From contig NZ_VDGT01000007.1 of NCBI RefSeq assembly GCF_006335015.1, positions 124,001 through 188,000 of the forward strand: a DNA stretch of 64,000 nt, given 5' to 3'. A program made the position numbers and the translations under genes. Below are positions 8,213 through 16,619 of this stretch, one piece after another. Origin of the DNA: Streptomyces sedi (GTDB taxonomy: Bacteria > Actinomycetota > Actinomycetes > Streptomycetales > Streptomycetaceae). The notes below the pieces were generated by a model, which was not told the origin of the DNA, searched no databases, and saw only the letters and a list, made by a program, of their open reading frames with translations. Position 1 is the stretch's first letter. Every line of letters starts with the position of its first letter.

Positions 8213-8641
8213 TCACGGCGTGAAGGTCACCGCCGACTCCGGGGCCAGGGCGAGGTCGGCGCCGGTGACCAGGCGGGGGGCGTGGACCAGGATGTTGTAG
8301 TGGTTGGGGAAGTGGCAGGCGTCGAAGCCCAGCAGCGTCCCGATCCGCCGCCCCCCGACGTGCAGGACGTCGCCCCGGTCGAGGACTCCCGCCGCCTCGA
8401 TCTCGGCGAAGCCGAGAAAGCCGACGCGGTCGATCCTGGCGCCCGGGGCCTCGTCGCGCTGGTCGGTGACCACCAGTTCGTGGACCTCGCCCCGGCGGAC
8501 GCAGCGGCTCGCGAACGGTTCGAGCCGCATCCCGCGTTCGGTCCTGGCGTGCAGCAGCACCTTCACCAGCACCCCGGCGACCGGCCGCTTGGCGCCGTTC
8601 TCCGTGGCCGCGTTCGCGCCGTTCTCCGTGGCCGCGTTCAC
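8213..8641 (-). CDS. Small beta-rich protein of unknown function, last gene of the left biosynthetic half
   Basis: This 142-residue protein starts at a GTG overlapping the stop of the preceding oxidoreductase gene (GTGA), which implies translational coupling. A 24-bp tandem duplication encodes two NAATENGA units right after the start. The rest is a compact domain with GEVHELVVTD and an FPNHYNILVHAP stretch. I do not recognise a function; I recall domains like this in actinobacteria as DUF-type proteins but cannot name the family safely. The conserved-looking Cys/His residues near ACHFPNHYN could be functional. Its place at the end of a tight operon argues for a role in the same pathway. Confidence 0.7.
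   Translation of the reverse strand: MNAATENGANAATENGAKRPVAGVLVKVLLHARTERGMRLEPFASRCVRRGEVHELVVTDQRDEAPGARIDRVGFLGFAEIEAAGVLDRGDVLHVGGRRIGTLLGFDACHFPNHYNILVHAPRLVTGADLALAPESAVTFTP
8592..8639 (-). repeat. 24-bp exact tandem duplication at a gene start
   Basis: Two identical 24-bp copies (8592-8615 and 8616-8639) encode NAATENGA twice at the N-terminus of the 142-residue protein. Being in frame and a multiple of three, the duplication leaves the reading frame intact. It looks like recent replication slippage. Confidence 0.8.
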
Positions 8642-9582
8642 CGCACGCCCTCGACGACCGCGCAGGAGGCATACACGTCGGCGACCAGTTCCAGGGCGCG
8701 CAGACCGTCCGCGTGGGCGGGCCGGCCCTCGGCCACGATGCCGGCGAAGTCGGCCAGCAGATGGCGGTACTCGTGCCACAGCGAGGACTTGAAGCCGGCG
8801 TAGCCGGCGAGCAGGTCGGCGCGCAGTTCGGTGCCGTCTACCAGACGGACCATCACGTCCTTGGTCTCGCCCGGATGTGACCAGTCCAGCTCGACGCGGG
8901 CCGAGGCGCCGGAGGCGGCGGACAGCCGCACCGAGGCGCGCCGGTCGACGCCGGCCGCGTCGCGTTCGACCCGCGCTTCCACCACCCGTACCTCGCCGAG
9001 GAGTTGGCGGACCAGGTCGAACGCGTTGGGACCGTTGTCGGCGACGCAGCCGCCGCCGCAGCGGGCGGGGTCGAGGTACCAGGTGTCGTCGCCGATGTGC
9101 TCCTCGATCCGCTCCAGATAGCGCACGGTCACCGAGTCCACCGGAACGCCGGCGGGCACCCGTCTCACCAGGGCCGCCAGTTGGTCGTTGTAGCGGCGGT
9201 GGAACGCGGTGTGCAACGGCAGTTGGGTGGCGTGGGCCAGTGCGGCCAGCGCGCGGCCGGACGCGACGTCCAGCGTCAGCGGCTTCTCCACGAGCACCGG
9301 GACGCCGGCGCGCAGCGCGTCGCCGGCGATCGCGGCGTGCAGGTGGTTGGGGGCGGCCACCACCAGGGCGTCCGGCCGGGCCTCGGCGAGCAGCGCCCGG
9401 TGGTCGGGGTGGTGCGCGACGCCGGCCGGAAGGTGGTCGGCGACGCCCAGGGGGGCGTCGGGGCGGGGGTCGCAGACGCCGACCAGCTCCCAGTCGGGGC
9501 TGTCGGCGATCGCGGCCAGGTAGTAGCGGGAGATGACGCCGAGGCCGGCGAGGCCGAGGCGGCGTGGGGTCGGGTGGGTCAT
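8638..9582 (-). CDS. Gfo/Idh/MocA-family NAD(P)-dependent oxidoreductase
   Basis: This 314-residue protein has an N-terminal Rossmann fold (GLAGLGVISRYY around residues 10-21) and the family hallmark VEKP at residues 98-101. A C-terminal alpha/beta domain follows. Family members oxidise or reduce a hydroxyl or keto group on sugars, inositols or related cyclitols. The gene ends in a 4-bp GTGA overlap with the small downstream gene, and its start overlaps the end of the upstream Ldh2-type gene by 4 bp. It is one of two distinct Gfo/Idh/MocA enzymes in this operon, so the pathway probably has two redox steps on a polyol or amino-sugar. Confidence 0.85.
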   Translation of the reverse strand: MTHPTPRRLGLAGLGVISRYYLAAIADSPDWELVGVCDPRPDAPLGVADHLPAGVAHHPDHRALLAEARPDALVVAAPNHLHAAIAGDALRAGVPVLVEKPLTLDVASGRALAALAHATQLPLHTAFHRRYNDQLAALVRRVPAGVPVDSVTVRYLERIEEHIGDDTWYLDPARCGGGCVADNGPNAFDLVRQLLGEVRVVEARVERDAAGVDRRASVRLSAASGASARVELDWSHPGETKDVMVRLVDGTELRADLLAGYAGFKSSLWHEYRHLLADFAGIVAEGRPAHADGLRALELVADVYASCAVVEGVR

Positions 9583-10688
9583 CGACGGGCCTCCAGTGCG
9601 GGCAACTCAAGCCCCAGTGCGGTCAGTTCGCTGTGGAGTGCGACGGGCAGCGGAACGCCCCCGGCGCGGCGTTCCGCGGCGCGTTCGGCCTCCCACCAGC
9701 CGGGGTAGCGCACCGGTTCGTCGCCCAGCGGCGGGCAGTCCCGCACGGTGGCGAAGACGGAGCGGCTGGCCTCGGCGAAGGCGCCGGGGACGGCGCGCAG
9801 CATGTCGGGGTCGATCGCCAGCAGCAGCAGGCCGATGTCGTCGTCGGTGCCGTGTGGGCGGCCGTCGCCGGCGAGCGCCTCGGGGGCGGGGCCGACGGCG
9901 GCCCCGGGGAGCAGCGCGGCGAGCAGCTCGACGGCGAGGCCGAGGCCGAAGCCCTTGTGCGCGCCGGTCTCGGGGGTGCCGCCGAGCCAGCGCAGCCGGG
10001 CGTCCCCCCGGTCGAAGGCGGCCGGGTCGGTGACGGGCGTGCCGTCGGCGTCCTCCAGCCAACCGGCGGGCACGGCCCGCCCGTTGGCGGCGGCGGTCCG
10101 CACCCGGCCGGTGGGCACCACCGTGGTGGACATGTCCAGCACGAAGGGACGTTTCGGCAGGGCGGGGGCGGCGACGCTCAGCGGGTTGGTGCCCAGCAGC
10201 GCGGGCCGTCCGCCGGGCGGTCCCGCGATCCGCTGGCCGCCGCAGTTGCTGGCGACGACGCCGACGAGGCCCGCCTCGGCGGCGCGCGCGGCGTGGAAGC
10301 CGGCGCAGCCCAGATGGGTGGCGCCGCGCACGGACACGAGGCCGACGCCGTGGCGGCGGGCGCGGGCCACGGCCAGGTCCATGGACTCCGCGGCGGCCCA
10401 CAGCCCGAGGGCGCGCCTGTGGTCCAGCAGCACGCACGCGCCGAGGTCGTTGGCGATCCGCGGCTCGGCGTCCGGCCGTGCCCTGCCGGAGGCGAGCAGC
10501 GGGTGGTAGAGGCGCGGCAGGTTGAACACGCCGTGGGAGTCCATCCCGGTGAGGTCGCCGTGGACCAGCGCCTCGGCGGCGAGCAGCGCGCGTTCCTCCG
10601 GCACGCCGTGGTCGGCGAGGAACGCGCCGACGGCTGAGTGGAGTCGGGCGTGTTCAACGGTGACTGTCGGTCCGGCTATCGCGGTCAA
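9579..10688 (-). CDS. Ldh2/YlbC-type malate/lactate (2-oxoacid) dehydrogenase family
   Basis: The protein is 369 residues if it starts at the TTG overlapping the upstream stop (TTGA); no ATG or GTG lies nearby in frame. Family motifs include GMDSHGVFNLPR near the N-terminus, ATHLGCAGFHA in the middle and ETGAHKGFGLGL in the nucleotide-binding part. This NAD(P)-dependent fold differs from classical MDH/LDH. It reduces 2-oxo acids or oxidises 2-hydroxy acids (ureidoglycolate, sulfolactate, diketogulonate). The neighbouring TIM-barrel and Gfo/Idh genes suggest a sugar-acid-like or cyclic 2-hydroxy-acid intermediate. Confidence 0.82.
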   Translation of the reverse strand: MTAIAGPTVTVEHARLHSAVGAFLADHGVPEERALLAAEALVHGDLTGMDSHGVFNLPRLYHPLLASGRARPDAEPRIANDLGACVLLDHRRALGLWAAAESMDLAVARARRHGVGLVSVRGATHLGCAGFHAARAAEAGLVGVVASNCGGQRIAGPPGGRPALLGTNPLSVAAPALPKRPFVLDMSTTVVPTGRVRTAAANGRAVPAGWLEDADGTPVTDPAAFDRGDARLRWLGGTPETGAHKGFGLGLAVELLAALLPGAAVGPAPEALAGDGRPHGTDDDIGLLLLAIDPDMLRAVPGAFAEASRSVFATVRDCPPLGDEPVRYPGWWEAERAAERRAGGVPLPVALHSELTALGLELPALEARR

Positions 10689-12007
10689 CGGCGGCTCTCC
10701 TCGTGGGTCGGGGTCGCCGCCGCGCGGTCTCGGGCGAAGGCGACCAGGGTGTGGGCGATGGTCTCGGCGAACTCGTCCAGGTCGGCGACGTCGACGAACT
10801 CCCCCGCCGCGTGGGCGTGGTTGGCGTCGAGTGAGCCGGGGCCTAGCACGGCGGTGAAGGTGTCGGGGTGGTCGGCGAGCCAGAGGGCGTCGCAGGTGAA
10901 CGGGGGCTCTTCGACCGGCCACGGCCGCGCGCCGGCGCCGGACAGCAGCGCCTCGGCCCAGGGGTCGGCGCTCTCCAGGGTCGGCAGGCCCCGCTTGTCC
11001 CAGTCGAGCCGGGTGAGCGCGGCGGCGTCCCGCGCGGTGCGACCGAACTCGGCGGTGCCGGCGAAGCGTTGGTGGAACGCGGCGAGTCCGGCGGCCAGTT
11101 CGTCGGCGAGCCGTCGCTCCAGCGCGGCGCCCTCGGAGGCGTGCCGGTAGGGGAGGTTGAGCAGCAGGGTGCCTCCGCCGTGGACCCGGTTGTGGAGGTG
11201 GCCGGTGTGCAGCCCGGCGACGCAGGGTGAGGGGGCGCCGGGTCGGTGTCCCGAGTCCAGGGCGTGGGCGAGGTGTTGGGCGAGGAAGCCGAGCAGCACG
11301 GTGGCGTTGTGCCCCGCGCCCGGCCGGTCGTCGACGGCGTCCTGGCCGCGCACGGTGATGCGGGCGGTGGCCGCGGCGCCGACCCGGGTGAGCAGCCGGC
11401 CGCCGGTCGGCTCGCAGAAGAGGTTGATCCGCCCGAGGTGTCCGGCGGCGACGAGGGGGCGGGTCCCGATCGTGCCCAGGGCGCCGCCCTCCTCGCCGGC
11501 CACGGCCTGGACCAGCACGGCGGCGGAGCGGCCGACGGCCGGCTCGCGCGCGAGGGCCGCCCGCACCCCGGCCAGCAGGGCGACGGCCGGCCCCTTGGCG
11601 TCCACGGCGCCCCGGCCGGTGAAGCGGGAGCCGTCGAAGCCGACGGGCTCGACGCCGGCCACGGTGTCCAGGTGGACGTTGCACATCACGGTGGCGGCGC
11701 GCGGCAGCGCGGGTCCCAGCCGCATCAGCAGGCTGGGCTGCCCGGCGAGGAAGGCGGGGTCGGCGAGCCGGGCGGCGACGGGCGCGGGCAGCGGTCCCGA
11801 GCGCACCGCCTCAGGCGCGGGCGGGGCGTGGCCGAGCACGGTGAGTCCCAGCGCCTCGGCGGCGCGGGCGTAGCGGCGGCCGGCGGCCCACAGCTCGGCG
11901 GGCGGGTCGCCGTCGCCGGCCTCCAGCGGGCCGGCGGTGGGCAGCCGCAACAGGTCGAGCAGCAGGGCGTGTTCGCCGGGGGTCAGGGCGGCGTCGGCGG
12001 CGTTCAC
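10685..12007 (-). CDS. M20-family metallopeptidase / amidohydrolase
   Basis: This 440-residue protein is of the ArgE/DapE/carboxypeptidase G2 type. Metal-binding motifs are visible: NVHLDTVAG (His and Asp), GRGAVDAKGP (bridging Asp) and VAGEEGG (catalytic and ligand Glu). Such enzymes hydrolyse the amide of N-acyl, N-succinyl or peptide substrates with two Zn ions. It starts at a GTG in a 4-bp overlap with the isomerase-like gene and overlaps the Ldh2-type gene. In this setting it may remove an N-acyl protecting group from an amino-sugar-like intermediate, as ArgE does in arginine synthesis; that role is inference. Confidence 0.82.
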   Translation of the reverse strand: MNAADAALTPGEHALLLDLLRLPTAGPLEAGDGDPPAELWAAGRRYARAAEALGLTVLGHAPPAPEAVRSGPLPAPVAARLADPAFLAGQPSLLMRLGPALPRAATVMCNVHLDTVAGVEPVGFDGSRFTGRGAVDAKGPAVALLAGVRAALAREPAVGRSAAVLVQAVAGEEGGALGTIGTRPLVAAGHLGRINLFCEPTGGRLLTRVGAAATARITVRGQDAVDDRPGAGHNATVLLGFLAQHLAHALDSGHRPGAPSPCVAGLHTGHLHNRVHGGGTLLLNLPYRHASEGAALERRLADELAAGLAAFHQRFAGTAEFGRTARDAAALTRLDWDKRGLPTLESADPWAEALLSGAGARPWPVEEPPFTCDALWLADHPDTFTAVLGPGSLDANHAHAAGEFVDVADLDEFAETIAHTLVAFARDRAAATPTHEESRR

Positions 12008-12891
12008 CGGCCGCCCCGCGCGGTGGGCGGGGTGAGGCGGGCCAGCAGCCCGGCCAGGGCGTGGCCGGCGGCGACGAACGGGGCGGAGCCGGCGGTGCGG
12101 CGCGCGCCGCTGTGCGGCTGGTGTGCCAGGTGGGGTTCGAGGGACAGCGGCCCCTGGTAGCCGCCGGCCCACAGCAGGGCCAGCATCTCGCGGAGTCGGG
12201 CGTCCCCCTGTCCCGGCAAGGTGTAGTGGACCTGGCCTCCCACCTGGTGCGCGTCCTTGACCTGGACGTGTCGGACCCAGGGCAGCAGCCGGCCCAGCAT
12301 GGCGAGTCCGTCGTAGCCGTGGGGAACGCCGTTGCCGGTGTCGAAGACCACGGCGAGGGCGGGGCTGTCGATCTCCTCCAGCAGCCAGGCGATGCGTTCC
12401 GCGCTGGTGCCGGCCCAGCCGGAGCAGTTCTCCAGCAGCAGGGTGAGGTCGAGCTTCTCGGCGCGTTCGGCGAGCCGGGCGAGTCGTTCCAGGACCAGCG
12501 CGCGCCAGCGGTCGGCAGCCAGCCCGCCGCCGGGGTAGGTCATCACCCGCACCCAGCGGCAGCGCAGCACCTCGGCGCGGCGGGCGAGGGCGTCCAGGGT
12601 GGCCAGGTCGGCGGAGAGCGGGTCCGTGACGTGGCTGGCCCAGTTGCCCAGGGCGGAGTCCAGGCAGACGACGGCGAGGTCGGACTCGTGGAGGCGCGCG
12701 GCGAGGTCGGCGCAGGCGCGGGCGGGGAGTTCGGCGACGCCGACGCCGTCGACGGACCTGATCTCGATGGCGTGCCAGCCGAGTTGGCGGAGCGCGGCGC
12801 ACTGTCCCGGGGCGTCGGGCGCCGCCTCGTCGCCGATGCCGGCCAGCGGGGCACCCCAGGGGGTGCTGCCCACGCAGGGCTCGGACGTCAT
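12004..12891 (-). CDS. Sugar phosphate isomerase/epimerase-like TIM-barrel protein (AP endonuclease 2 superfamily)
   Basis: This 295-residue protein shows the fold's metal-ligand pattern: LLLENCSG (Glu), VVFDTGNG (Asp), HVQVKDAH (His) and SLEPHLAH (Glu). Relatives include IolE/IolI in inositol catabolism, hydroxypyruvate isomerases and 3-dehydroshikimate dehydratases such as AsbF, so isomerisation, epimerisation or dehydration are all possible. ATG at 12891 overlaps the upstream stop (ATGA). Together with two MocA-like oxidoreductases and two DegT aminotransferases across the divergent promoter, it points toward inosose- or ketosugar-type chemistry. Confidence 0.82.
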   Translation of the reverse strand: MTSEPCVGSTPWGAPLAGIGDEAAPDAPGQCAALRQLGWHAIEIRSVDGVGVAELPARACADLAARLHESDLAVVCLDSALGNWASHVTDPLSADLATLDALARRAEVLRCRWVRVMTYPGGGLAADRWRALVLERLARLAERAEKLDLTLLLENCSGWAGTSAERIAWLLEEIDSPALAVVFDTGNGVPHGYDGLAMLGRLLPWVRHVQVKDAHQVGGQVHYTLPGQGDARLREMLALLWAGGYQGPLSLEPHLAHQPHSGARRTAGSAPFVAAGHALAGLLARLTPPTARGGR

Positions 12892-13880
12892 GAGAGGGCC
12901 TCCAGGGAGGGTGAGCCGGTGGGGATGGCGGCGCGTTCCTTCGCCTCGCACAGCAGGCGCACCACCGCGTGGTGGACGGGGTAGGTGACCCGGCGGCCGG
13001 TGGCGAAGTTCCGGTAGGCGTCGCGCAGGAACGCGGCCAGCGCGTCGTCGCGGAAGATCGCCGGCTCGCGGCCGGTCACGGTCAGCCGGGCATGGTCGTC
13101 GCGTTCGCTGATCGGGTAGTGGCCGACGGCCTCGCCGTCGGCGAACCGCAGCCGGACGCTGCGGCGTTGGATGGGCGCGGTCAGGTCGGAGCGCAACTCG
13201 CTGACCACGCCGCCCTCGTGTCGGAGCGTCAGCCAGGCCCCGCCCATCAGGGGGCGGCTGGCGGTCTCGGTGCGCAGGTCCTGGCAGCCGGCGCGGGTGA
13301 CGGTCGCGGGCCCGGCCAGCCGGAGCACCACGCCCAGGGCGTGCGGTATCTCCACGTCGAACGCGCTGGGGTGTCCGTCGTCGCTCTGGCCGCGCAGCAG
13401 GCGCGGCTTGTCCTGGTGGAAGCTGACGGAGCGCAGCAGCCCCCACTCCCCCGCGTCGACCAACTCGGCGAGTTCGTGGGTGAGTCGGGCGGAGAGCCAG
13501 TGCGAGACGACCTCGATGTGCAGGTCGTGGCGGCGGCGCAGCGCGTCGAGCCGGTCGAGCTGGGCGCGGTCGGCGGCGAGCGGCTTCTCCACGAGCACGC
13601 GGGTGAAGCCGAGCGCGGCGAGCTCGCCGAGGACCGCGACCCGTCGGGACGGCGGGGTGCAGAGGTGCACCACGGTGGCGGCGGGGTCGCTGAGGCTGGC
13701 GGCGTGCTCCGGTGAGTCGACACGGACCACCCCGTCGAGCCGGGCGCCGGCCTCGGGGCGCGGGTCGAGGGCCAGGGGTGGGCCGGCGAACCAGGTGTCT
13801 CCCACGGCGCCGGCGCGCAGCAGGGACGCCACGTGCAGTCCGGCGCCCGAGCGACCGAGCCCGACGACAAAGGGCCGCAC
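12888..13880 (-). CDS. Second Gfo/Idh/MocA-family oxidoreductase
   Basis: This 330-residue enzyme starts at a GTG directly after GGAGGAAAT. The long in-frame extension upstream to 14075 runs through the promoter region and is not credible. The Rossmann motif GLGRSG (residues 7-12) and VEKP (97-100) are present. It is divergent in sequence from the other Gfo/Idh/MocA protein at 8638-9582, so the two probably act on different substrates. It is the first gene of the leftward operon, facing the aminotransferase operon across a 376-bp regulatory gap. Confidence 0.83.
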   Translation of the reverse strand: MRPFVVGLGRSGAGLHVASLLRAGAVGDTWFAGPPLALDPRPEAGARLDGVVRVDSPEHAASLSDPAATVVHLCTPPSRRVAVLGELAALGFTRVLVEKPLAADRAQLDRLDALRRRHDLHIEVVSHWLSARLTHELAELVDAGEWGLLRSVSFHQDKPRLLRGQSDDGHPSAFDVEIPHALGVVLRLAGPATVTRAGCQDLRTETASRPLMGGAWLTLRHEGGVVSELRSDLTAPIQRRSVRLRFADGEAVGHYPISERDDHARLTVTGREPAIFRDDALAAFLRDAYRNFATGRRVTYPVHHAVVRLLCEAKERAAIPTGSPSLEALS

Positions 13881-14256
13881 ATTTCCTCCATGGGGATGCG
13901 GAAGGGCGCGAAGAAAAGGGACGGGAGGGGGACGGGGAATACACGCGTTCGGATCGCTCGGCGCCGTACGGAAAACGGCTCGAAGCGTTTCGAACGAGGC
14001 TTCGAACGAGTTCCCGGTGACGCTTTCGACGGGACGCGGGAGGCCCACCGGGGAAAGCACGGGGGTGACTTTCACAGCAGCCCCCGCAGGGTGTCAAGTA
14101 ATGCCAACAGCTGATACCTCAAAGGGTGAATCACACCGGAGGCGGCACGAGAGAGGCGGCGCCGGGCTATACGTTGGGGCGGCCCCGGCGGGTCCGAGCG
14201 CCCCGCGCCGCACGCCCGGGCCCCCCGTTGCCCCTCCCATCTCCGGTTGGCTTCCC
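13881..14256. promoter_or_regulatory. Divergent regulatory region of the biosynthetic locus, 376 bp
   Basis: This gap is lower in GC than its flanks and separates the two operons. It holds three direct TCGAAxx heptamers (starts 13980, 13990, 14002), including the 10-mer TTCGAACGAG repeated at a 12-bp period. It also holds a 14-bp perfect palindrome at 14264-14277 at its right edge. Direct heptamer repeats are the binding style of SARP activators, though no SARP gene is in the window. No convincing protein is encoded here. Confidence 0.55.
13980..14010. promoter_or_regulatory. Direct heptamer repeats (SARP-like) in the divergent promoter
   Basis: TCGAAGC at 13980, TCGAACG at 13990 and TCGAACG at 14002 lie on one strand. 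The last two sit inside an exact TTCGAACGAG repeat (13989-13998 and 14001-14010). Spacings of 10 and 12 bp approximate one helical turn. Confidence 0.45.
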
Positions 14257-15444
14257 TTGGTTTCGAGGAATTCCTCGCGCGCAATACCCGAAGAGGTCGC
14301 GTTCTTCTCGCAGGCCGCCACCTTCGACCGGCTCTGGCCCGCGATAACGGACCGTCTGCACGAGGTCTTCGACGACGGAAAGTTCTCGCACGGCGCGCAG
14401 GTCGCCGCGCTTGAAAGGGAGTTGGCCGACTACACGGGAGCCGGCCACGTGCTCGGGGTCAACAGCGGGACCGACGCGCTGGTGCTGCTGCTGCGGGCGT
14501 GCGGGCTGCGCCCCGGGGACGGGGTGCTGGTGCCGGCCTACTCCTTCGTCGCCACCGCGTCCTCCGTCGTACTGGCCGGCGGCAGGCCGCAGTTCGTCGA
14601 CATCGACCCGGTCGGCTACGCCATGGCCCCGGAAGCGCTGCGCGCCGCGATCACGCCGGAGAGCCGCTTCGTCATGCCCACCCATCTCTTCCATCGGCAG
14701 GCCGACATGGCGGCGCTCGGCGCGATCGCGCGGGAACACGGGCTGGTCGTGGTGGAGGACAGCGCCGAGGCGATCGGGATGCGGCAGGCCGGCACGCACG
14801 CCGGGCTGCACGGGCGCGGCGGCGTGCTGTCGTTCTTCCCCAGCAAGACCCTGGGCGCCATCGGCGACGCCGGGGCGGTACTCACCGACGACCCGGAGCT
14901 GGCCGAGACCGTCGGCGCGCTGCGCCACCACGGCCGGCTCGGCCGCACCCTCGCGCACTTCCCCGGGATCGCGCACGAGACGGCGCTGCCCGGGATCAAC
15001 AGCAAGATGGACGACATCCAGGCGGCGGTGCTGCGCGCCAAGCTGCCGGAGCTGGAGGCGGCGATCGCCCGCCGCGCCGAACTGGCCGCCGCCTACGGCG
15101 AGCGGCTGCGCGGCCTGCCCGGCGTGCGGCGGCTGCCCGAGCCGCATCCCGAGGGCCCGGGCGAGCGCGGGGTGTTCTACGTCTATCTCGTCGAGGTGGA
15201 GGAACGCGACGCCCTCGCCGCGCATCTCGCCGGGCGGGGCATCGGCACCGAGACCTACTACCCCGTGCCGCTGCACCGGCAGCCGTGCTTCGCCGAACTC
15301 GCCACGGGCCAGGGCGCGTTCCCCGTCGCCGAGAGGGCCAGCCGGCACGCCCTGGCGCTGCCGCTCTACCCGGACCTGACGTCCGACCAGCTGGACCGGG
15401 TCTGCGACGCGATCGCCGCCTTTCCCCTCGGGGGTGGGCGATGA
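14257..15444 (+). CDS. DegT/DnrJ/EryC1/StrS PLP-dependent aminotransferase, first of two
   Basis: This is a sugar or cyclitol aminotransferase of fold type I. The PLP lysine is visible in SFFPSKTLGAIGDAG (Lys197 counting from 14257), with the preceding VVVEDSAEAIG carrying the cofactor-contact Asp. The length of about 395 is normal. The start is uncertain. The conserved part begins at FFSQAATFDRLWPAI, but no ATG or GTG lies close. A TTG at 14257 is the nearest ordinary candidate and lacks a good Shine-Dalgarno; ATA at 14284 and ATG at 14101 are alternatives. It overlaps the next gene by ATGA. The usual reaction is transfer of an amino group to a keto-sugar or keto-cyclitol. Confidence 0.85.
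   Translation: MVSRNSSRAIPEEVAFFSQAATFDRLWPAITDRLHEVFDDGKFSHGAQVAALERELADYTGAGHVLGVNSGTDALVLLLRACGLRPGDGVLVPAYSFVATASSVVLAGGRPQFVDIDPVGYAMAPEALRAAITPESRFVMPTHLFHRQADMAALGAIAREHGLVVVEDSAEAIGMRQAGTHAGLHGRGGVLSFFPSKTLGAIGDAGAVLTDDPELAETVGALRHHGRLGRTLAHFPGIAHETALPGINSKMDDIQAAVLRAKLPELEAAIARRAELAAAYGERLRGLPGVRRLPEPHPEGPGERGVFYVYLVEVEERDALAAHLAGRGIGTETYYPVPLHRQPCFAELATGQGAFPVAERASRHALALPLYPDLTSDQLDRVCDAIAAFPLGGGR
14264..14277. promoter_or_regulatory. 14-bp perfect palindrome at the aminotransferase start
   Basis: CGAGGAATTCCTCG is a perfect palindrome covering the likely translation-initiation area of the first aminotransferase gene. It could act as an operator or, in RNA, hide the GAGGA Shine-Dalgarno-like sequence in a stem. 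Confidence 0.4.
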
Positions 15445-16619
15445 GCGGGTGGACCGTGCCGTTCTTCTCGCCGCGCCTCTTCGAGGAGGAGCGCGCGCGG
15501 ATCCTGGAGCTGATCCACGAGGTCGGCACCGCGCCGGAGCAGCGTTTCCTTCTCGGCGCGCACACCCGCGCCCTGGAGGACGCCCTCTCCCGGGAACTCT
15601 CCGGCGCCCACGTGGTGGCCTGCGGCAGCGGCACCGGCGCGCTGGTCATGGCGCTGTCCGCGCTCGGCGTGGGCCGGGGCGACGAGGTGGTGGTGCCCGC
15701 GCTGGGCTGCGCCCCGCTGGCCGCTGCCCCGGTCGCGCTGGGCGCCGTCCCCGTCTTCGCCGACGTCGACCCGGTCACGCTGACCATGGACCCGGAGGAC
15801 GCCGAGCGCCGGGTGACCGGCCGCACGCGGGCGGTGGTGCCGGCCCATCTGTTCTCGACGATGGCCGACATGCCACGCCTGCGCGCGCTGACGGACCGTC
15901 ATAGGCTGCGGCTGCTGGAGGACTCGGCGGTCGCCCAGGGCGCGGTGCTCGACGGCGTGCCCGCCGGGCTGTGGGGCGACGTCGGCCTCTACTCCTTCGT
16001 CCAGGTGAAGACGTTCGGGATGCCGGGCGAGGGCGGCGTCGTGGTGACGCGCGACCCCGAACTGGCCGCGCGGGTACGGCTGTCGCGCAACCACGGGCAG
16101 GCCGAGGGCGAACGCTTCCGGCACCGCGCGGTCGGCCACAACAGCCGCTTCGACGAGGTGCAGGCCCGCGTGCAGCTCGCCCGACTCCCCGACCTGGCCG
16201 CACGGTTGGCGCGACGGGCCCAACTCGTCGACCGCTACGACGCGTCGCTCGCGCCGCTCGCCGGGCGTGGCGTCCTCGCCCCGCCGTCCGGCCGCGACGG
16301 CCGGTTCGGCTACGTGTACACGGTGCTCGCCGACGACCGCGAGGGCCTGGCCCGAGCGCTGCGCGAGGACGGGGTGGACAGCCATGTCTACTACCCGCGC
16401 GCGCTGCCGCGGCACGCCGCGTTCCGCCCGTTCGCCCCCGAGGGGGCGCGCTGGCCGCGAGCGGAGTCGGCCGCGGACCGGATGCTCTCGCTGCCGCTCC
16501 ACCCGGACCTCACCGACGCCCAGCTGGCCCGGGTCGTCGACGCCGTGCGGCGCTTCGCCGAGCGGCCGGCCACCGCCGTTCCCGCCCCTTCCCGCGACCC
16601 GGAGTCCACCCACCGATGA
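15441..16619 (+). CDS. DegT/DnrJ/EryC1/StrS PLP-dependent aminotransferase, second
   Basis: This 392-residue protein starts at an ATG that overlaps the previous stop. The N-terminal VPFFSPRLFEEE block and the PLP lysine Lys190 in SFVQVKTFGMPGEGG are present, as is LEDSAVAQGA. It is clearly divergent from the first copy (for example, no SKxLG motif around the lysine), so it is not a recent duplicate and probably acts on another substrate or position. Two aminotransferases in one operon are typical of diamino-sugars and aminocyclitols. A short Pro/Ala-rich C-terminal tail runs into the next gene's start. Confidence 0.84.
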   Translation: MSGWTVPFFSPRLFEEERARILELIHEVGTAPEQRFLLGAHTRALEDALSRELSGAHVVACGSGTGALVMALSALGVGRGDEVVVPALGCAPLAAAPVALGAVPVFADVDPVTLTMDPEDAERRVTGRTRAVVPAHLFSTMADMPRLRALTDRHRLRLLEDSAVAQGAVLDGVPAGLWGDVGLYSFVQVKTFGMPGEGGVVVTRDPELAARVRLSRNHGQAEGERFRHRAVGHNSRFDEVQARVQLARLPDLAARLARRAQLVDRYDASLAPLAGRGVLAPPSGRDGRFGYVYTVLADDREGLARALREDGVDSHVYYPRALPRHAAFRPFAPEGARWPRAESAADRMLSLPLHPDLTDAQLARVVDAVRRFAERPATAVPAPSRDPESTHR

